Below, in pieces: positions 43,110-55,989 of a stretch of 64,000 nt of DNA (positions are counted from its first letter, which is position 1; every line of letters starts with the position of its first letter). Location of the stretch: the NCBI RefSeq assembly GCF_008831285.2, contig NC_045142.1, positions 13,222,716 through 13,286,715 of the forward strand, in the 5' to 3' direction. A program made the translations under genes and the position numbers. This stretch comes from Nymphaea colorata (Eukaryota; Streptophyta; Magnoliopsida; Nymphaeales; Nymphaeaceae). The notes under the pieces are model-generated. The model was not told the DNA's origin. It did no database searches and worked only from the letters and a program-made list of their open reading frames with translations.

Positions 43110-43720
43110 TTGACCTAAAAAGACTAAAATCACCCTCTAAAAAGAGACTTTTTGTCAAAAGGAATGACAAATGAGTCATATCCACCTAAGAAGACTAAAA
43201 TTACCCTCTAAAAGAAGATTTTTTGTCAAAAGGAAGCACAAATTGGTCTTGTCTACCCAAAAATACTAAAATCATCGTCTAAAAAGAGACTTTTTTGTCA
43301 AAAGAAAGGGCAAATTGGTCTTGTCCACCCAAAAAAATTAAAATCACCATCTAAAATGAGACTTTTTGTCAAAAGAAAGGGCAAACTAAAATCACCCTCT
43401 AAAATGAAACTTTTTGTCAAAAGAAATGGCAAATTGGTCTTGTCCACCCAAAAAGACTAAAATTACCCTTTAAAAGGAGGTTCTTTGTCAAAAAGGAGGG
43501 GCAAATGGATCTTATTTACCAAAAAGACCAAAATTACTCTCTAAAATGAATATAAAAAAGGAGGGGCAAATGAGTCTTGTTTACCAAAAAGACCAAAATC
43601 ACCCTCTAAAAGAAAGTTCTTTATAAAAAAGAAGGGGAAAATGGGTCTTGTTTACCAAAAAGACCAAAATTACCCTCTAAAAAAAGACCTTTTTGTTAAA
43701 AGGAAGGGCAAATGGTTCTC
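43110..43720. repeat. About 70 bp tandem repeat array, roughly nine units
   Basis: Units of the form ACTAAAATCACCCTCTAAAA - GACTTTTTGTCAAAAG - GAAGGGCAAATTGGTCTTGT - CCACCCAAAAAG, variably decayed and some truncated. It lies just upstream (minus-strand sense) of the TATA box of the long LTR, where U3 enhancer repeats often occur. The inverted partner at 45.2-47.9 kb lacks the array. Confidence 0.85.
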
Positions 43721-43805
43721 AAATGCTTGATTTGGATTTGAACTTGGGTTTTTGAATCTAATTTGGATTTGGATTTTGTTAATATGTTTGCTATCTTTGT
43801 CATGG

Positions 43806-43990
43806 GCAGAAATTTTGGTTGCAAAGGCCGAACTGTTGTTTCAAAATTTTAGGAGGGACTAAAATATAATTTTTAAAATTTTTTATATAGTTAAACTATT
43901 TTTCTAAAATTTATATGCAAGATTTTGAAATTTTAAAAATCTGAGGGGGAGGGGGGCATGCCCCTGCCGGCCCCCTGCCTCTGCCCCTAA
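43806..43990. repeat. Dispersed repeat fragment (GGGGGCATGCCCC type)
   Basis: AT-rich stretch ending CTGAGGGGGAGGGGGGCATG and CCTCTGCCCC; same style as the repeat end at 27480-27637. Confidence 0.45.
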
Positions 43991-45214
43991 TCTTTGTGGT
44001 TTTAAAAAAAAAAAATCATTCGTTTATAAATATTATATAATTCACAATTTTGAAAGTGAAGCTTCCTCTCCAATCCTCGCCTTGCTTCACCTCATCGCCA
44101 CTGAAAATATTGATTCCAGTTATGTCTATTCAACTTGGATTTGTCAAAAAAATATCAGGCAACAAATTTTGGAAATCATATTTCATCATCCAGTTCTTTC
44201 TATATAATTTTGGTGCTTCTGAGATTTATCCAGCTACCAAAACCTTCAAATATTTGTGAATTTTGTAAACATCAGTACTTAATTGTCTACGTTCACTTGC
44301 TGCTTACATGACCCTTACTTCAAGCAAAATACATTATTTCTTACCCATAAGAAAAAAAACTTATATACCATTTTGTTGCAAACATAGAAGTAACCCGTCG
44401 CTTATCAAAAAATAAAAATTTACTGTGTCTAATTGTAATAATTTAATTATATCTCTGTCTCTAATAGTTTGATGGTACTTCTCTTTCTTTTCTTTTTCTC
44501 TTTCTCTTTATATATGCTACATTCTTACGAACTTGGACGTGTAAAAATATTTCACATAAGGCCTTTCATATGATCTCAAGTTTTCATTAATCACAAAGTT
44601 GAAGGAAAAAATTCAGTATCGTAGGTACGTAGATCAGTTTGGATGTTAGATCTTAATTGGATATGATGTGAATAGCTTTCTAGGTGTAGCAAGAAATCAA
44701 CAAACGGTATATAATTTGTCAGCAAATTAAGGATCTCATGTTCGTTTTATTAAGTACATGATTATGTATAAATAATTGCTTGAGATCATTTAGTCATTCA
44801 AAAATGCACGCATGAAAACCTCAACATACACTTAAAAGGACTATTTGACCTTTACTTGTCACACCGCATTTTTTTAAATATTTTTTCACAATTTTTTGTC
44901 TCCTTTTATCGCCTTTTGTTCCTCATACGTAAAAGAAAAGCAAAATCGTGAAAAGGCTGACGTCAAGCTTGTGAATTAGGGAAACTTTTTATTTTTTATT
45001 AAGAGACTAACCTTTTTAAAATACATTTTAATATTTTTTATTAGTAAAACATGGTGTTATAAATTATTTTATAAATTAAATGATTGTTCATGCATTTGTA
45101 AATTATGTAACCTCAAAAGTACTCTCAATTAAAACAACAAACAAAGTACATAATAAATGTTAAAGATTCCACCGTCACAAGCACAACCTCCTGATGCCAC
45201 ATGTATTGCAGCAT
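43991..45214. other. AT-rich intergenic DNA, nothing recognised
   Basis: No gene, RNA or mobile element could be supported. Reading frames here are short and without domains. Confidence 0.6.
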
Positions 45215-47869
45215 TGTTATAACCCAAAATTTTATCAAAAAAGGTCTATTTCATTATTTCATATGAATTTAATTCCTGAGCCTTAATCCTAAGCCTTAAG
45301 CCCAATCCTAAACCCAAAATAAATATACGACTAATCGATCCAAAATGAATCTCTAAACCTATGTCAGATCACAAACACAAAATTCAAATTCAAACCCAAC
45401 TTTAGACATGATCCAAAATCCATCTCCTAGATCCGAATTAGATCTAAAACCAAAGTCTAGATCCAAATCAAGCATTTCAAACTTCCAATCCAAAACTGAG
45501 ATCAAAACGATAAAATTTGATGCTATCGAGCACCGCACGCGCATGCACAAACCTTTCCATTGTTTTATGTGTCATCCTCATGCCAAAAATGTGTTTTTGA
45601 GCTTAAATCACTTAACGGAATGCATCGACGACAAATTGAACTCAATTCCGATTTAAAACGAGCCCGAAGTCACTCAAAAAGGAGTCAACCACCCATTTGT
45701 AACAAAAACATTTTTTTTTTTACATTTTAAATAAAAAAAAAAGGTTTTTATGATTTTTACATGATAGACCTTTTTTTTATTATTTATTTATTTTATTTTA
45801 CCATATTTTATTTTATTTTTTAAATAATAATAAAACGCATGTCGGCATGTGCGAGCGCAAACACGCACCACACGGTCGTGGGCTCGCGCGCCGTGCGTCT
45901 TGCACGACAACACTCATGTGCTGCCGCGTGCTGATGAGTCGGGGCCTACGTGTGCATACCCCTTTCTTGGCTAAAACCGCCCCCCAAGTTTTGGACCTGG
46001 TTGGGTGGGCATTAGCCCAACTTTGGGGTGTTTGTAGGGTTAATGGTCAATTTCACTTGGTCAAAGCTTATTTAAAAAAAATAAATTATTCAAAAATATT
46101 TTAAATTCACATGAAAATATTATTGAATTAAAAAAAATCAAATTTTGAGTTTTTGTTCCAAAACTCTATAAATACCTTCACAATCCTTCCTCTTATGCGT
46201 GAACTAATCATGGAGGAACCTTTAATGTTTCATCAGTTGAAATTTTTTATTTTCTCTTACCTATCTCTTTCTATTTCTTTCTTCTTTTCCAACTTTGAAA
46301 ACAAACATCTCCAAGTTCCAACTCTTCAAGCGAGCATGAGAAGATATTAGAAGTATATAGTCCTCATTTCATTTTTATTTTTCGTTTTCCCTTGCTACCT
46401 CTTCATAGCCATGCAAAAAAACACTAATGGTGTCCTATTCAAAGTGGAGAGCTACAACTTGAGTGCATCGGGAGTATGGGAGTATGAGCAATGCGAACCA
46501 AATTTATTTCTTTATTTATTTTCAAAAATATGTTTGTTATATTGTTCTCTTCATCTTTTATGCTTGAAATGATGTTTATGCATGATGCATTAATTTTTCT
46601 TAATCAATGAACAAATGCAATGCGAAAATGAGTGCTTGGGTTGGGGTTTTTTCATTATTAGTTGATTTTTGAGATTGAGATTTGTTCAACCCAAAAAAGT
46701 CGAATATGTACATGTTAAAATGCATTTTTATGTCATTCTCACACTTAGTTTTTTTATTAATCATTCGATTATAGACCATAATGAGTGTTTTCTTACATTG
46801 ATCTCTATTTCATGTATGTTTAATTTTCTTCCATACCCAATGGTAGAAGAAATCGATTTTTTTGTAATAATTGTGGTTTTTAAGTTCACATACAAAAAAA
46901 TTTAGAATCATATTTTTCAAAAGATTTTCGAAAGCAAGAACCTGTTTTAATGAGAACTCAGAAACTTAGCTTAAGTTTTTGCACTATTCCTCTCTCTTTC
47001 ACTATTCCTCTCATATTAAAGTCTTTTATCTTTTTCATTCTCTCAAATATTGTTTTATGATTTAATGTTTTAATTTTTTATTTGTCGATTTCTTCAAGAC
47101 CACAACTCAAGTAATGACCCAATATTGGATTAATGTTTGATGGTCACAACCTCATTTCATTTTTAAAAACTTTTTTTTTTCATAAAATTATTTATGACAA
47201 TTAAAAAATGAGAAACTTAGATATATGTTATGACAATTAAAAAATGAGAAACTTAGATATATGTATGATAACAATGCTTTTAAATGAATGTCATGGTAAG
47301 AATAAATGATTTCTTCTAATGATGTCAATTCTAATGATGTCAAGTTAAAGCATTTATACATTCACATTCACTTAACATCACAAATGATCACAAACACATA
47401 TCTAAAAAAAAACTTAAATAAAATGAGATAAAACTCTAATTAGATAATAACTAAATTAGAGCAAAACTTCAAACCTAATTAAAGTTTTAAGAAAACACCA
47501 AAGTGATTTTCAAAGGTTTCCAAATTATTATTTATAAAGATTTTTCAATTCAAAATTTCTCAAATCAAAATGTTTTACACTCAAATAATTCTTTAAAATT
47601 TTCTCAAAATCTTAAAACATCAAATCTTCAACATTTTTCTCAAATACTACAATGCATTTAAAAAAAAAAGAATGTTTAAGCCAAAACAAAATATATCAAA
47701 AATAAACATAACTTTTAGATTGGTTACTCCCAGTAAAGACACCGGAAACGATTGATCCTCGTACCGATGAGCGAGTTCCTTCCTCTTTTATTTCAAAACA
47801 AAACTTCATTTTTTTAAAGCACTCCAAAAACCAACAAATTTTTTGGGATGCAAATAAGCATGCTTAACA
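45215..47869 (+). repeat. Long LTR (about 2.65 kb), possible Ty3-type
   Basis: Starts TGTTATAACCC and ends CATGCTTAACA, followed by TGGAAGTCGCC, resembling the leader start of some plant Ty3/gypsy-type elements. A TATA box CTATAAATACC (46165-46175) lies about one third in. No 5 bp target duplication (AGCAT versus TGGAA), as expected if internal sequence once followed. No gag or pol is found next to it. A diverged inverted copy is at 40768-43800. Confidence 0.55.
46165..46175 (+). promoter_or_regulatory. TATA box of the long LTR
   Basis: CTATAAATACC followed by TTCACAATCC; its mirror copy is on the minus strand at 43062-43073. The two promoters point away from each other. Confidence 0.55.
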
Positions 47870-48964
47870 TGGAAGTCGCCCTCAAACAAACATGATAATT
47901 TTGTAAAGATTTCCACCTTTTTTTCACATGGATGACGTTAAAAATGAGGAGAAGGAAGGATTTCTTTTCTTTCAAAGAAAAACAGTGGAATTTTCTCAAT
48001 GGCTATGTTCATGGTTGTTGGAGAGAACTCCTCCTAGGAATGGTATCCGGTTCAGCCCATCATGAGCAAAGCCCAATGATGAGATCCAACCATAGCTTTA
48101 TACCTTGTTCGTTCATTTTAAAGGTTTCCTAGCATTTAAACAGACTGACATGCCATTACTGGCAATAGGCAAATCACTTCAACATGAGACATAACATGCC
48201 ATTACTGGCAATAGGAAAATCACTTCAACATGAAACATAAATTTGGTTTGTCCTTAAAGCAGGGGCAACCAAAGCTCGGACCAGGCTTAGACAGGCCATT
48301 GGGCTATAGTCTTCAACTAAGGCTCCGATGTTGACCTGGTAAACGAAACCAACATCAGACTTTTAAGCAGGTTTAGTATCATAAACTCAACAAACTTGAA
48401 TAGGTATTTGACTCAATCAAGCTATTCAGAAACAGTTTTATCAGAAGCCCAGAAGCCCAAAATAACACAGAAAAAGTCCACAGATTGGGTTACCATCTGC
48501 AATTGGAAGGAAATGTGACTGTAGGCATTCCACTCCCACATCACATTTCGTTTTAAAACTAGACATAACCATGCAGAGCTTTGAAAATGCATGTCCCAAC
48601 TTAGTTCATGTTCAAAGCCTGTAGAACTTGAACCAGAGCTTAGTCATCTCATTCAAGTGAACTGCATGAAAACTGTTTTGTTATTAAAGCAAAGAAGAAA
48701 TAGAAAATTGATCATATCGTTTTGGATGTATACCATGCTTACCGACATAAATCACAGCTGCATTATGTTGAATATAATTTCGATATCCAAATTACAGCAT
48801 GCTTAAATAACACGGAAAATTAAATCAAATGGCATAAAAATTTGGGTGCTCGTCCCAAATAATTATTAACAAGAAAGAAAAGAGCATCAGCACACCCTTA
48901 AATGAAGGGGTACACAAAAAAGTTTAGCCATAATACAAGAACAATATACCATGAAAGGATAACT
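47870..48964. other. Intergenic region downstream of phosphoserine phosphatase
   Basis: Contains a 46 bp tandem duplication (48148-48239) and probably the 3' UTR of the phosphatase gene toward 48964. Nothing else recognised. Confidence 0.6.
48148..48239. repeat. 46 bp tandem duplication
   Basis: ACATGCCATTACTGGCAATA begins both units; they differ at two positions. Confidence 0.92.
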
Positions 48965-49099
48965 CTAACAGCAAACGCCAAAAGACTCTATTAAGTCTTG
49001 GAAATTGAAAACTAGCCAATCAGCTTTAGCAGCTACACTTTCACGCAATTGAACTCCTCCATAACAGATAAACAGGTCCGCACCACCTGGCCTACGGGC
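48965..49099 (-). CDS. PSP: PSP exon 7 (C-terminus)
   Basis: Acceptor TTCTGTTTAG; ARRPGGADLFICYGGVQLRE, SVAAKADWLVFNFQDLIESF, GVCC and TAG. Confidence 0.95.
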   Translation of the reverse strand, partial: ARRPGGADLFICYGGVQLRESVAAKADWLVFNFQDLIESFGVCC

Positions 49100-52000
49100 C
49101 TAAACAGAAAAAGGAAAAGAGGAAAGCAAAGAAGGTAAGCAATTGGAAGTTTTAATATGCCAACAAAATACAGTTAATGGCATCACATTATAAAACATTG
49201 CATCACAATAGAAAAACAAGCAGACCAAGTTTCACATAGCTCGCCAATGGGGAAAAAAAAATCCTGAATGCCTTCAAAGTGTTGACAGGATATAAATAAG
49301 AGCTAAAAATTTTCTGGTGCTTATAACTAGAAAAACTATTGCATCAGCAACGCAGCTAGGAGACTGAATAGAAAAAAATGCAGGACCTTTCGTTCTTTGA
49401 AGAAAAAATTTTTGAAAGAATGCATGAAATACATACAAACAGGACTACATATGCAATACCAGCTCATCGACTCATCCTTCTCCAAGGAAAATACACACAC
49501 TCTCAAAGATTAACGTTTACTGACTATTGCCATCACATCTAAGTCGACATGGGTTCGTATTTGGATGTATAAGGCGAAGATGCATTTAATACTTAATTCT
49601 CACATCAACTGAACATTGTCTGTGGCAGCATAACAGAGGTTCCTGAATAAGGGAACATGGAAGCAAGGATACAAACAACCAAAACATTCATGGACATCCT
49701 ACTGAGCCAAAAGTGCACAAATCCCTTTCACACAGATATGCCAATGAGGACAAATTTTCATTTTGAGCATCACGCCTACCTCAAGGTCTGTTGCCCCATC
49801 ACCAATCATGACCAATAGCTTGTACCCATGCTTCTGCACCCAATATTGAAAGAGATTATACAATAATTTATACATGCTCAAGTGTTAATCATGGGCAACA
49901 AATATACAGTTTTACCTTCTTTATGGACTCAACAGCAACAGCTTTCCCTCCACTTCTTGATGTTGGTTCTTCTGTGTTAAACCCAACGAACTCGCCAGAG
50001 CTTCCAAATAGGAGTTCATTTGCATATATATTCTCATGTGGAATACCAAGAGTTGAAGCAACGGGCTGCACCAAAGTTTTGTCTGTAAATACTTGATAGT
50101 AAAAGGTGGCAAGGATTTTAATAATAGCTTCAGAAGCTACAAGAAAGTCTAGATCAATTTGCTAAAACATAAAACAATTGCTTCTTTCTTTCCTTCCTCA
50201 ATTTTCACTTCAATCAGAAGCTGGGCAGACATGTGAAAACCCCTACCTAAGATAGGATAACTATGTAAGACTAGGTAATATGCCAATAATCTAAAATTTA
50301 TCTCATACGGGAAATAATGCCCCAGATTCCACCTATAATGAACAGAAACCTGCCAAAATAGGGATGTTATAGTTCAATACTGGTAATGAACTCATGAAAG
50401 ACTAGCTAAAGTACTTGCATTTCCTGCCAACTGACATAGGCCCTGGGCAGCCTCCTTTTCATCTAGGTTGTAGTGCCTAGAGAACTAACTTAAAGAAAGG
50501 TCTTACAGCAGTTTTCTTTCTCCTTTCTTCTCTTGCTACCATTTAATTATTTAGATATTTTTTTTCTTCTTTCCTTGTTCTAGTTCTTCTTCCTTCTTTA
50601 TTCTTCCTTATACTGTTTTTTTGCCTGTTTATGCCCAACCTAGGCACTGCCTAGCCTTTTGAAGGCTGCCGCCTAGGCTACTTAGCACTTCTCACTAAGT
50701 CTAGTTCCTTCTTGTAAAAGATAAGATATTATGCTAGAAAGTTCAATATCACAAAAATTACTTGGACACATTCTCTTGAAACTGCACTTTCAATTCCCTT
50801 CAACTCTCCACTGGAGATGATTGTTGACTAAAAGATTTTGCATGAATTTGGCATAGTTGGAAAAGTTTACCTTTTCAAGCTATGGCAAGTGCATCTCATT
50901 TTAAAGATGGTTAGAATTTCATGCTTTTTTTTAAGCTCCACTGAATTATGGATTCTTAAGCAATGAATAAACCAAGAACCTGAACAACCCATCTGTGGTG
51001 ACATGCATTTTATGTTTTACGCTGCCTTAGTCCGCAAAAGATGTGAAATTTGTAAAAGTTGATGAGAAAATTCAATGCCAAGACCATTTCTAGCAACTAA
51101 TAAGCTGTAAAGTCAAACCTAATGTGAAGGTTTTCGCACCTGTTCATCATATATTAAACAACAGAATAATCCAAATAGTCAACAAGTTTTATCCACCCTC
51201 AGACCCTCACATTTTTCCTTTCATACTGAAAGATACGTGCCTATATAATTCGGCTGACTGGGAGTTCATAGACACTATTAACCTAGGTAGATACGTGTGA
51301 TGCATATGTCCAACAAACCTTTATCGTCTGCTGATGGTAGAAAATCAATTAGGATGGAAAGTTCATTTTCATTCAAGGTCATGTGAACTAAGTTGCAGAG
51401 TCGGGATTGATCCAGTACAAGTCCAATATCAAATACCGAGACAATCTGTCTCAACCATGACTTTCAACAATGAATGATATGTAGACCACTCGTCTTCCAC
51501 CTATGGAAGTTCAATTATGTTAGTGCAGACCTAATCCTACAAATATTGTAGATCCTGTGCCAGGATATATTGGCCAAGAGGTACCATGCTACTGATTGAG
51601 GCTGTTATTTGTTCAGTTGAAGTACTCCATTTGGTCCAACAGATAACTAGAAAAATAGGGAAAGTCCTGTGAAGATGCATAGATATATGGTTTACTTTAC
51701 AAACCTCAAAAGTACTTGCAAGAAATTAAAGTTAGAAAGCATAATCATCATGGAGTCTGGAATTTCATATGGCCCACCTTGTGATTGGCTGTTTCCCGTT
51801 TTACTAAACATTGTTCAAACCAAAATGACAAATATCATTCCTGGGAATTTCTAGAAAAGACTATTCTCAGAAGTTTTTCTTCTGATTTGTTCTGCAGGAA
51901 AATTTTAGAGTTTACAAAACATTTAAAATATATGCAAATAATAATAAAATATGAAACTACGAGTTTTATACACATTTTTCTTACAAAAAAAACTGAAAGA

Positions 52001-55000
52001 TTCAAAATAATTTTAAACATTTTAATTGAACAAAACAAGGAAACTATGCACATGAAGCACATATAAGAAGCTTCGTTTAAAAAAAAAAAAAAAAATACTT
52101 ATTTTTGACAATATTTTGAAAAATATGGTGCAACATTTTCTGTGGAAAGCACTTTTTTCTTTTTTGGCAGTAATATTGTGACACTTTCAAAGTCTATTTC
52201 TTTTTAAGGCTCGCTATGTTTGACACTAAAACGGTAAAACCTGTGTCCATGACCATGCAACATAGGTCCTAACCTTCTGGTTTTTTAAGAAAAAGGTGGC
52301 CATTCATAGGAGGTGCATTCATGTTATTGTTCTGTCAGACTGATACTTTCCAATGCTACCATCTAGTGGCTCTCAATGTCATACCAATTGGCTAGTCAAC
52401 CAAAACATGCATAGCTATAATGCCTGACAAACACAACTAAAGGCTCAACATAGTTATACACATTCAACATTAGACTGCAAGATAAGTACTACCAACAAAG
52501 ACTTAAGACAATACTGCAATTACATCAAGATAAGAAACCAATTAAATAGACTCAAATTTGGTGCCATACATTGATCATTTGACGGAAGCCACCAGAAATG
52601 AGGTAGACATTGATATTCTCCGCCTTCAACTTTTTCATCAAGTCAGCAATGCCTGGGGAAAGTCTAGTTAAAAATGAAAAAAAAAAACAGAAAAACAACA
52701 GATCTTAGTAAGGAGATACTATGATAGCATCGGATCAGAAAAAAGAAAACTTGAAAAATTATCAGATTAAAGCATATCAAGTGCATAAGCCACAAAAAAA
52801 ATACAGACAGCACAAGAACCAGGGGAAAAAAATGAGAGAACTAGAAAGGAATAGGAGATTATATGGAAAAGTGACATTTGATGACCAACTCAGTTGACAG
52901 TTCATTCTACAACAAAATGCAAACTTGATGGAGAAACATATAGTAAGTTCGAAGACAATAAAACACAAACTTGATGGAGAATCATACAGTAAGTTTGATA
53001 GCACAATCGAAAAGCTAGTCTAATTTGAAATTAGATATTAGAATGTTCATAACTTGATTACTCCCATCAATGGAGCCATTTACACAAACTTTCTTCTATA
53101 AACCATCCTCAAGCGCACCCTCTAGTAGAAGCGTCCAGTTTGCCTTCTCTTCATTTTTTATGGATGAATGTGGTCTTTGGTCAAAAGCTTATTAACGACA
53201 GCTTGTGTGAAACTTGTCTGATCTCCAAAATTCAGTAATTCAAAATGAAACGATGGTGATCACTAACTATAGCGCCTTTCTGTCAAAACCATTGTCAAGA
53301 TATTCAAAATATCTCAAGCAAACTGAGAAAAATAAAAGAAAGAGAAAATCACAATATTTTGATTAACATATATTGCAATATTTTCGTTTTAAATAACTTT
53401 GTTAGATGCTCGACCGTCTCCCTCTCCCTCTTTCTCTCTCTGTCTCTGCCTAAGACTGGGTTTGACTGAACTTGATTCTTGAACTATGGGTTCTTCTCCC
53501 TCTCCCCTTCACAGGTGTTGCAGTCAAGGCAGCTGTTTGCACATGGATCTTCTCCTTCTTGAGCTATTGGCATGTGGCGAACTACCAACATTGTGGTTAT
53601 TGTTGAAAGGTTAAGGGTGCCATCCCTGCAGCGATTCAATAGGATGCTTACTTGGAGTGGAGCAAATCCAAGCACATAGGAAAGAGCTCCTAAACATCCT
53701 CAATATCCTACCGTGCAAGCAGACATGAGCATTTTACAAGCTAGATTGTCTGGTTCTAGCTAAGATGAAAGCAACACTTTTGTCAGCTCGACCTAGGGAA
53801 GGGGAGAGGACCTATTTCATGGTCCAAGCGCGAGAGATAGCTAGTACCAAAGGCCCATTACTAGATCTTCTCGCAGACTTGGGGCACATGAGCAGCACTA
53901 CGTGAATTGGATTTTGACAAAAGCAAGTCCTGTGGCCTAGTACTAGGGAGTGTAAATGAAAGAGAATGGGGCGCTGGGTGAGTGGCCCTTGGTGATGCGA
54001 CGACCCCAGTAGGAGCAGTGAGGCCTCAACCGGTACTAGTTTTAGAGGTCGGTTGGGGTTGAGCGACCATTTCAGGCAACTAGAGGCATCGTCTGCAACA
54101 GACATGCTCTAATATCAATTGTAACTCCAAGAAACTAGCCTAAAATACTCATAAACCATGCCATTGGGACTCTCATAGAAGTTTAAAGGTCAATTATACT
54201 AGAAAAAAACTATTTTAGAAAGCTGTGTTGGGTTCTATTATTTATTCTTCATAAAGGACCAACAAACCAAAGAAATTTAACTGGGGATAGCAGAGCAACT
54301 TCATACTTCAAAAAATGAGTGACAAAGAAAGAGACGGGCAAAACAAAACGAATTTATAGCGACGGCCAACAATCATGGGCGATATGTGGGCGAGAATCTA
54401 TTCACCTTGGAGGCTTTTTGATGAGAAAATCATTGACCTGAGCCAAGGAAGGCTTGAACAAGTTGAGCCTCGCAGCCAGAGCTTCCTCAAATGGCACGGA
54501 TCCACCCATTGCTCTTTCTCAGATAATAAGGGGAAAAATAACAACAAAATCAATGAAAAGCAGGAAGAGACCAAAAACAACTCAATCCCCGACCTTTACC
54601 GAAACAAACCTTCTCGTCCACTCCGCGACGACTTGTCCGGCGCCGCAGAACTCCGCCAACTCGTCGATCCCCTCATCGAGGCACACGGTGCTGTCGACGT
54701 CGAAGCACACTGCCTCAGCCCCCCGCCAGATCTCCAACACCTCTGCAACGAAGGCAACAAAAGGCAACTCCTCAATCAATTAAAAAAGGAGTCGACGCGA
54801 AAGAATGGAGGAAACACAAGAAAGAAAGAAAGAAGAGTTAAAACCTTTCGTAGGAAGAGAATTGTCGTGGAGCGCCGGAGAACGTTGATCCGGTTGGACG
54901 GGGGCTGCCATGACGACGACAGAAAGCCGATTTCTGAGGCAGGAAAATGAGAACCTGGATCCCGAGAAAGAAGCAGGACAAAGGAGAAGACGAGAGGAGC

Positions 55001-55079
55001 GAAGCAGAGGGCGGAAGGAGAGGGAAGGAGAAGGATGGGAAGAATGGAGACGGGAGAGTTGGATTTGCAGTCCCGCCAT
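48965..55079 (-). CDS. PSP: Plastid phosphoserine phosphatase, complete seven-exon gene
   Basis: Hydrolyses O-phospho-L-serine to L-serine, the last step of the phosphorylated serine pathway in plastids. Exons on the minus strand: 54845-55079, 54610-54742, 54406-54513, 52570-52663, 49916-50065, 49780-49833, 48965-49099; 909 nt, 302 aa, all junctions GT/AG and in frame. About 78 N-terminal residues rich in Ser, Leu and Arg (MAGLQIQLSRLHSSHPSPS) form a likely transit peptide. HAD motifs: I CFDVDSTVC (nucleophile Asp and DxDST); cap region FCGAG and AMGGSVPFEEALAARL; II LISGGF; III GGKAVAV (Lys); IV MIGDGATDLE. The C-terminus is ADWLVFNFQDLIESFGVCC. Length agrees with plant enzymes (about 295 aa). 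Start chosen at the ATG at 55077-55079. Two long introns (1742 and 2504 bp) hold retroelement traces. It looks intact. Confidence 0.96.
49780..49833 (-). CDS. PSP: PSP exon 6 (HAD motif IV, 54 nt)
   Basis: Acceptor GGGTGCAG; KHGYKLLVMIGDGATDLE; donor GTAGGC. Confidence 0.96.
49916..50065 (-). CDS. PSP: PSP exon 5 (HAD motif III)
   Basis: Acceptor TTGGTGCAG; PVASTLGIPHENIYANELLF, GSSGEFVGFNTEEPTSRSGG, KAVAVESIKK; donor GTAAAA. Confidence 0.96.
50066..52569 (-). other. PSP intron 4 (2504 bp)
   Basis: AT-rich. It contains a CCTAGGC-rich stretch (50633-50690) like the one at 1545-1605 in the P-II intron, and an A-rich run at 52078-52096. No gene recognised. Confidence 0.75.
52570..52663 (-). 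CDS. PSP: PSP exon 4 (HAD motif II)
   Basis: Acceptor TTAACTAG; LSPGIADLMKKLKAENINVY then LISGGFRQMIN; donor GTATGG. Confidence 0.96.
52664..54405 (-). other. PSP intron 3 (1742 bp) with probable LTR-element relic
   Basis: 53812-54125 looks like the 5' end of an LTR retroelement on the minus strand: ACAATTGATATTAGAGC (a worn primer site, usually TTGGTATCAGAGC) is followed at once by an ATG-initiated 97-codon frame (MSVADDASSCLKWSL...). No pol and no LTR pair were found. A CT-rich patch is at 53408-53445. Confidence 0.45.
54406..54513 (-). CDS. PSP: PSP exon 3 (cap region)
   Basis: Acceptor GAGAAAG; AMGGSVPFEEALAARLNLFK then PSLAQVNDFLIKKPP; donor GTGAAT. Confidence 0.94.
54610..54742 (-). 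CDS. PSP: PSP exon 2 (HAD motif I)
   Basis: Acceptor CGTTGCAG; EVLEIWRGAEAVCFDVDSTV then CLDEGIDELAEFCGAGQVVA and EWTR; donor GTTTGT. Confidence 0.96.
54845..55079 (-). CDS. PSP: PSP exon 1 (transit peptide)
   Basis: ATG to ...HDNSLPTK plus one base, donor GTTTTA. Arg/Ser/Leu-rich and poor in acidic residues, as expected of a plastid transit peptide. Confidence 0.9.
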
Positions 55080-55170
55080 GGAGTGCCCCAAGAGTGAATG
55101 TTAAAAGCGACGGCGTACGAGGGAGAGGGAGAGAGCGGGGGCTCCAATTGCTCGCCGACGGCGTAGGCCG

Positions 55171-55180
55171 TTACGTCATG
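55171..55180 (-). promoter_or_regulatory. ACGT-core bZIP-type motif upstream of PSP
   Basis: Minus-strand CATGACGTAA lies about 95 bp before the start codon, in a GC-rich stretch typical of a plant promoter/5' UTR. TGACGTAA is a bZIP-type site; function is inferred from sequence only. Confidence 0.35.
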
Positions 55181-55989
55181 CGCGAGATTAAAGAACAAGA
55201 GGACAAATTTTAAATTGAACCTGCACTTTTGGCTTAATTTAATCCTTAGAAATGTAAAAATGTCTTCCTTTTTTCTTAAACTATAGACAAGAGGCAACAA
55301 ATAAGCGCTTAATTTAGTAAAAAAAAATCTCAAACAAAAAACTTGTTAAAAAAACAATATTATTTAAATTTCAAACTTTATGGTAAATTCATATGTAATA
55401 AAAATAATTAAAAATGAAACATCAATATGTAAATAAGTTAAACTTTGTGAGTTGGTGTGAGCAATTGGTCACAACTGCCACAACGTGGATCGTTAGTGAT
55501 TGATTTTACTCATGATTCGAATTAAGATTTAGCAAAACGTATTTTAGATTGGCTTTTCTAAAAAAATTTTACATGGAGCTTAAAATGTTTAAAATACACT
55601 AAATCCCATAAAGTGCAATTCACTACAGTTAATGTTAAAGTTTTTACCAAATTTTATGAACTTTTTGAAATCATAGATATATAGACAAAAGTTTCTAGGA
55701 TACCCATCCTTCCCCATGCTTAAATATTATTGTGCTCATCAACTCTCTCATGCTTAAGCCTAACTGTATGAAATCCATGCTAAAGAAAACAAAAAAAAGA
55801 AGTAAGGGGAACAAGAAGAAATGCAACTTGCAATAACCAAGAAGCACATTGAGCTAATGATGCATGTGCTGTCCGTAGCCATGCAACTAACTATGTTAAA
55901 CACAAAGATCAATGCATACCTAACTTATTTGAAAGAAGTCAAAACAACTTAACTTAACTTCAAGAGTGAAAATTTGTAGTGTATACAGC

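Noticed and set aside
43110-43720. 70 bp array considered as a CRISPR-like array
   Set aside because: Whole units are repeated without unique spacers, the context is a plant LTR, and there are no cas genes.
55104-55333. Long minus-strand frame upstream of the PSP start
   Set aside because: It overlaps exon 1 in another frame and is Ser/Phe/Leu-rich from CT-rich promoter DNA; the exon structure already explains the coding signal.
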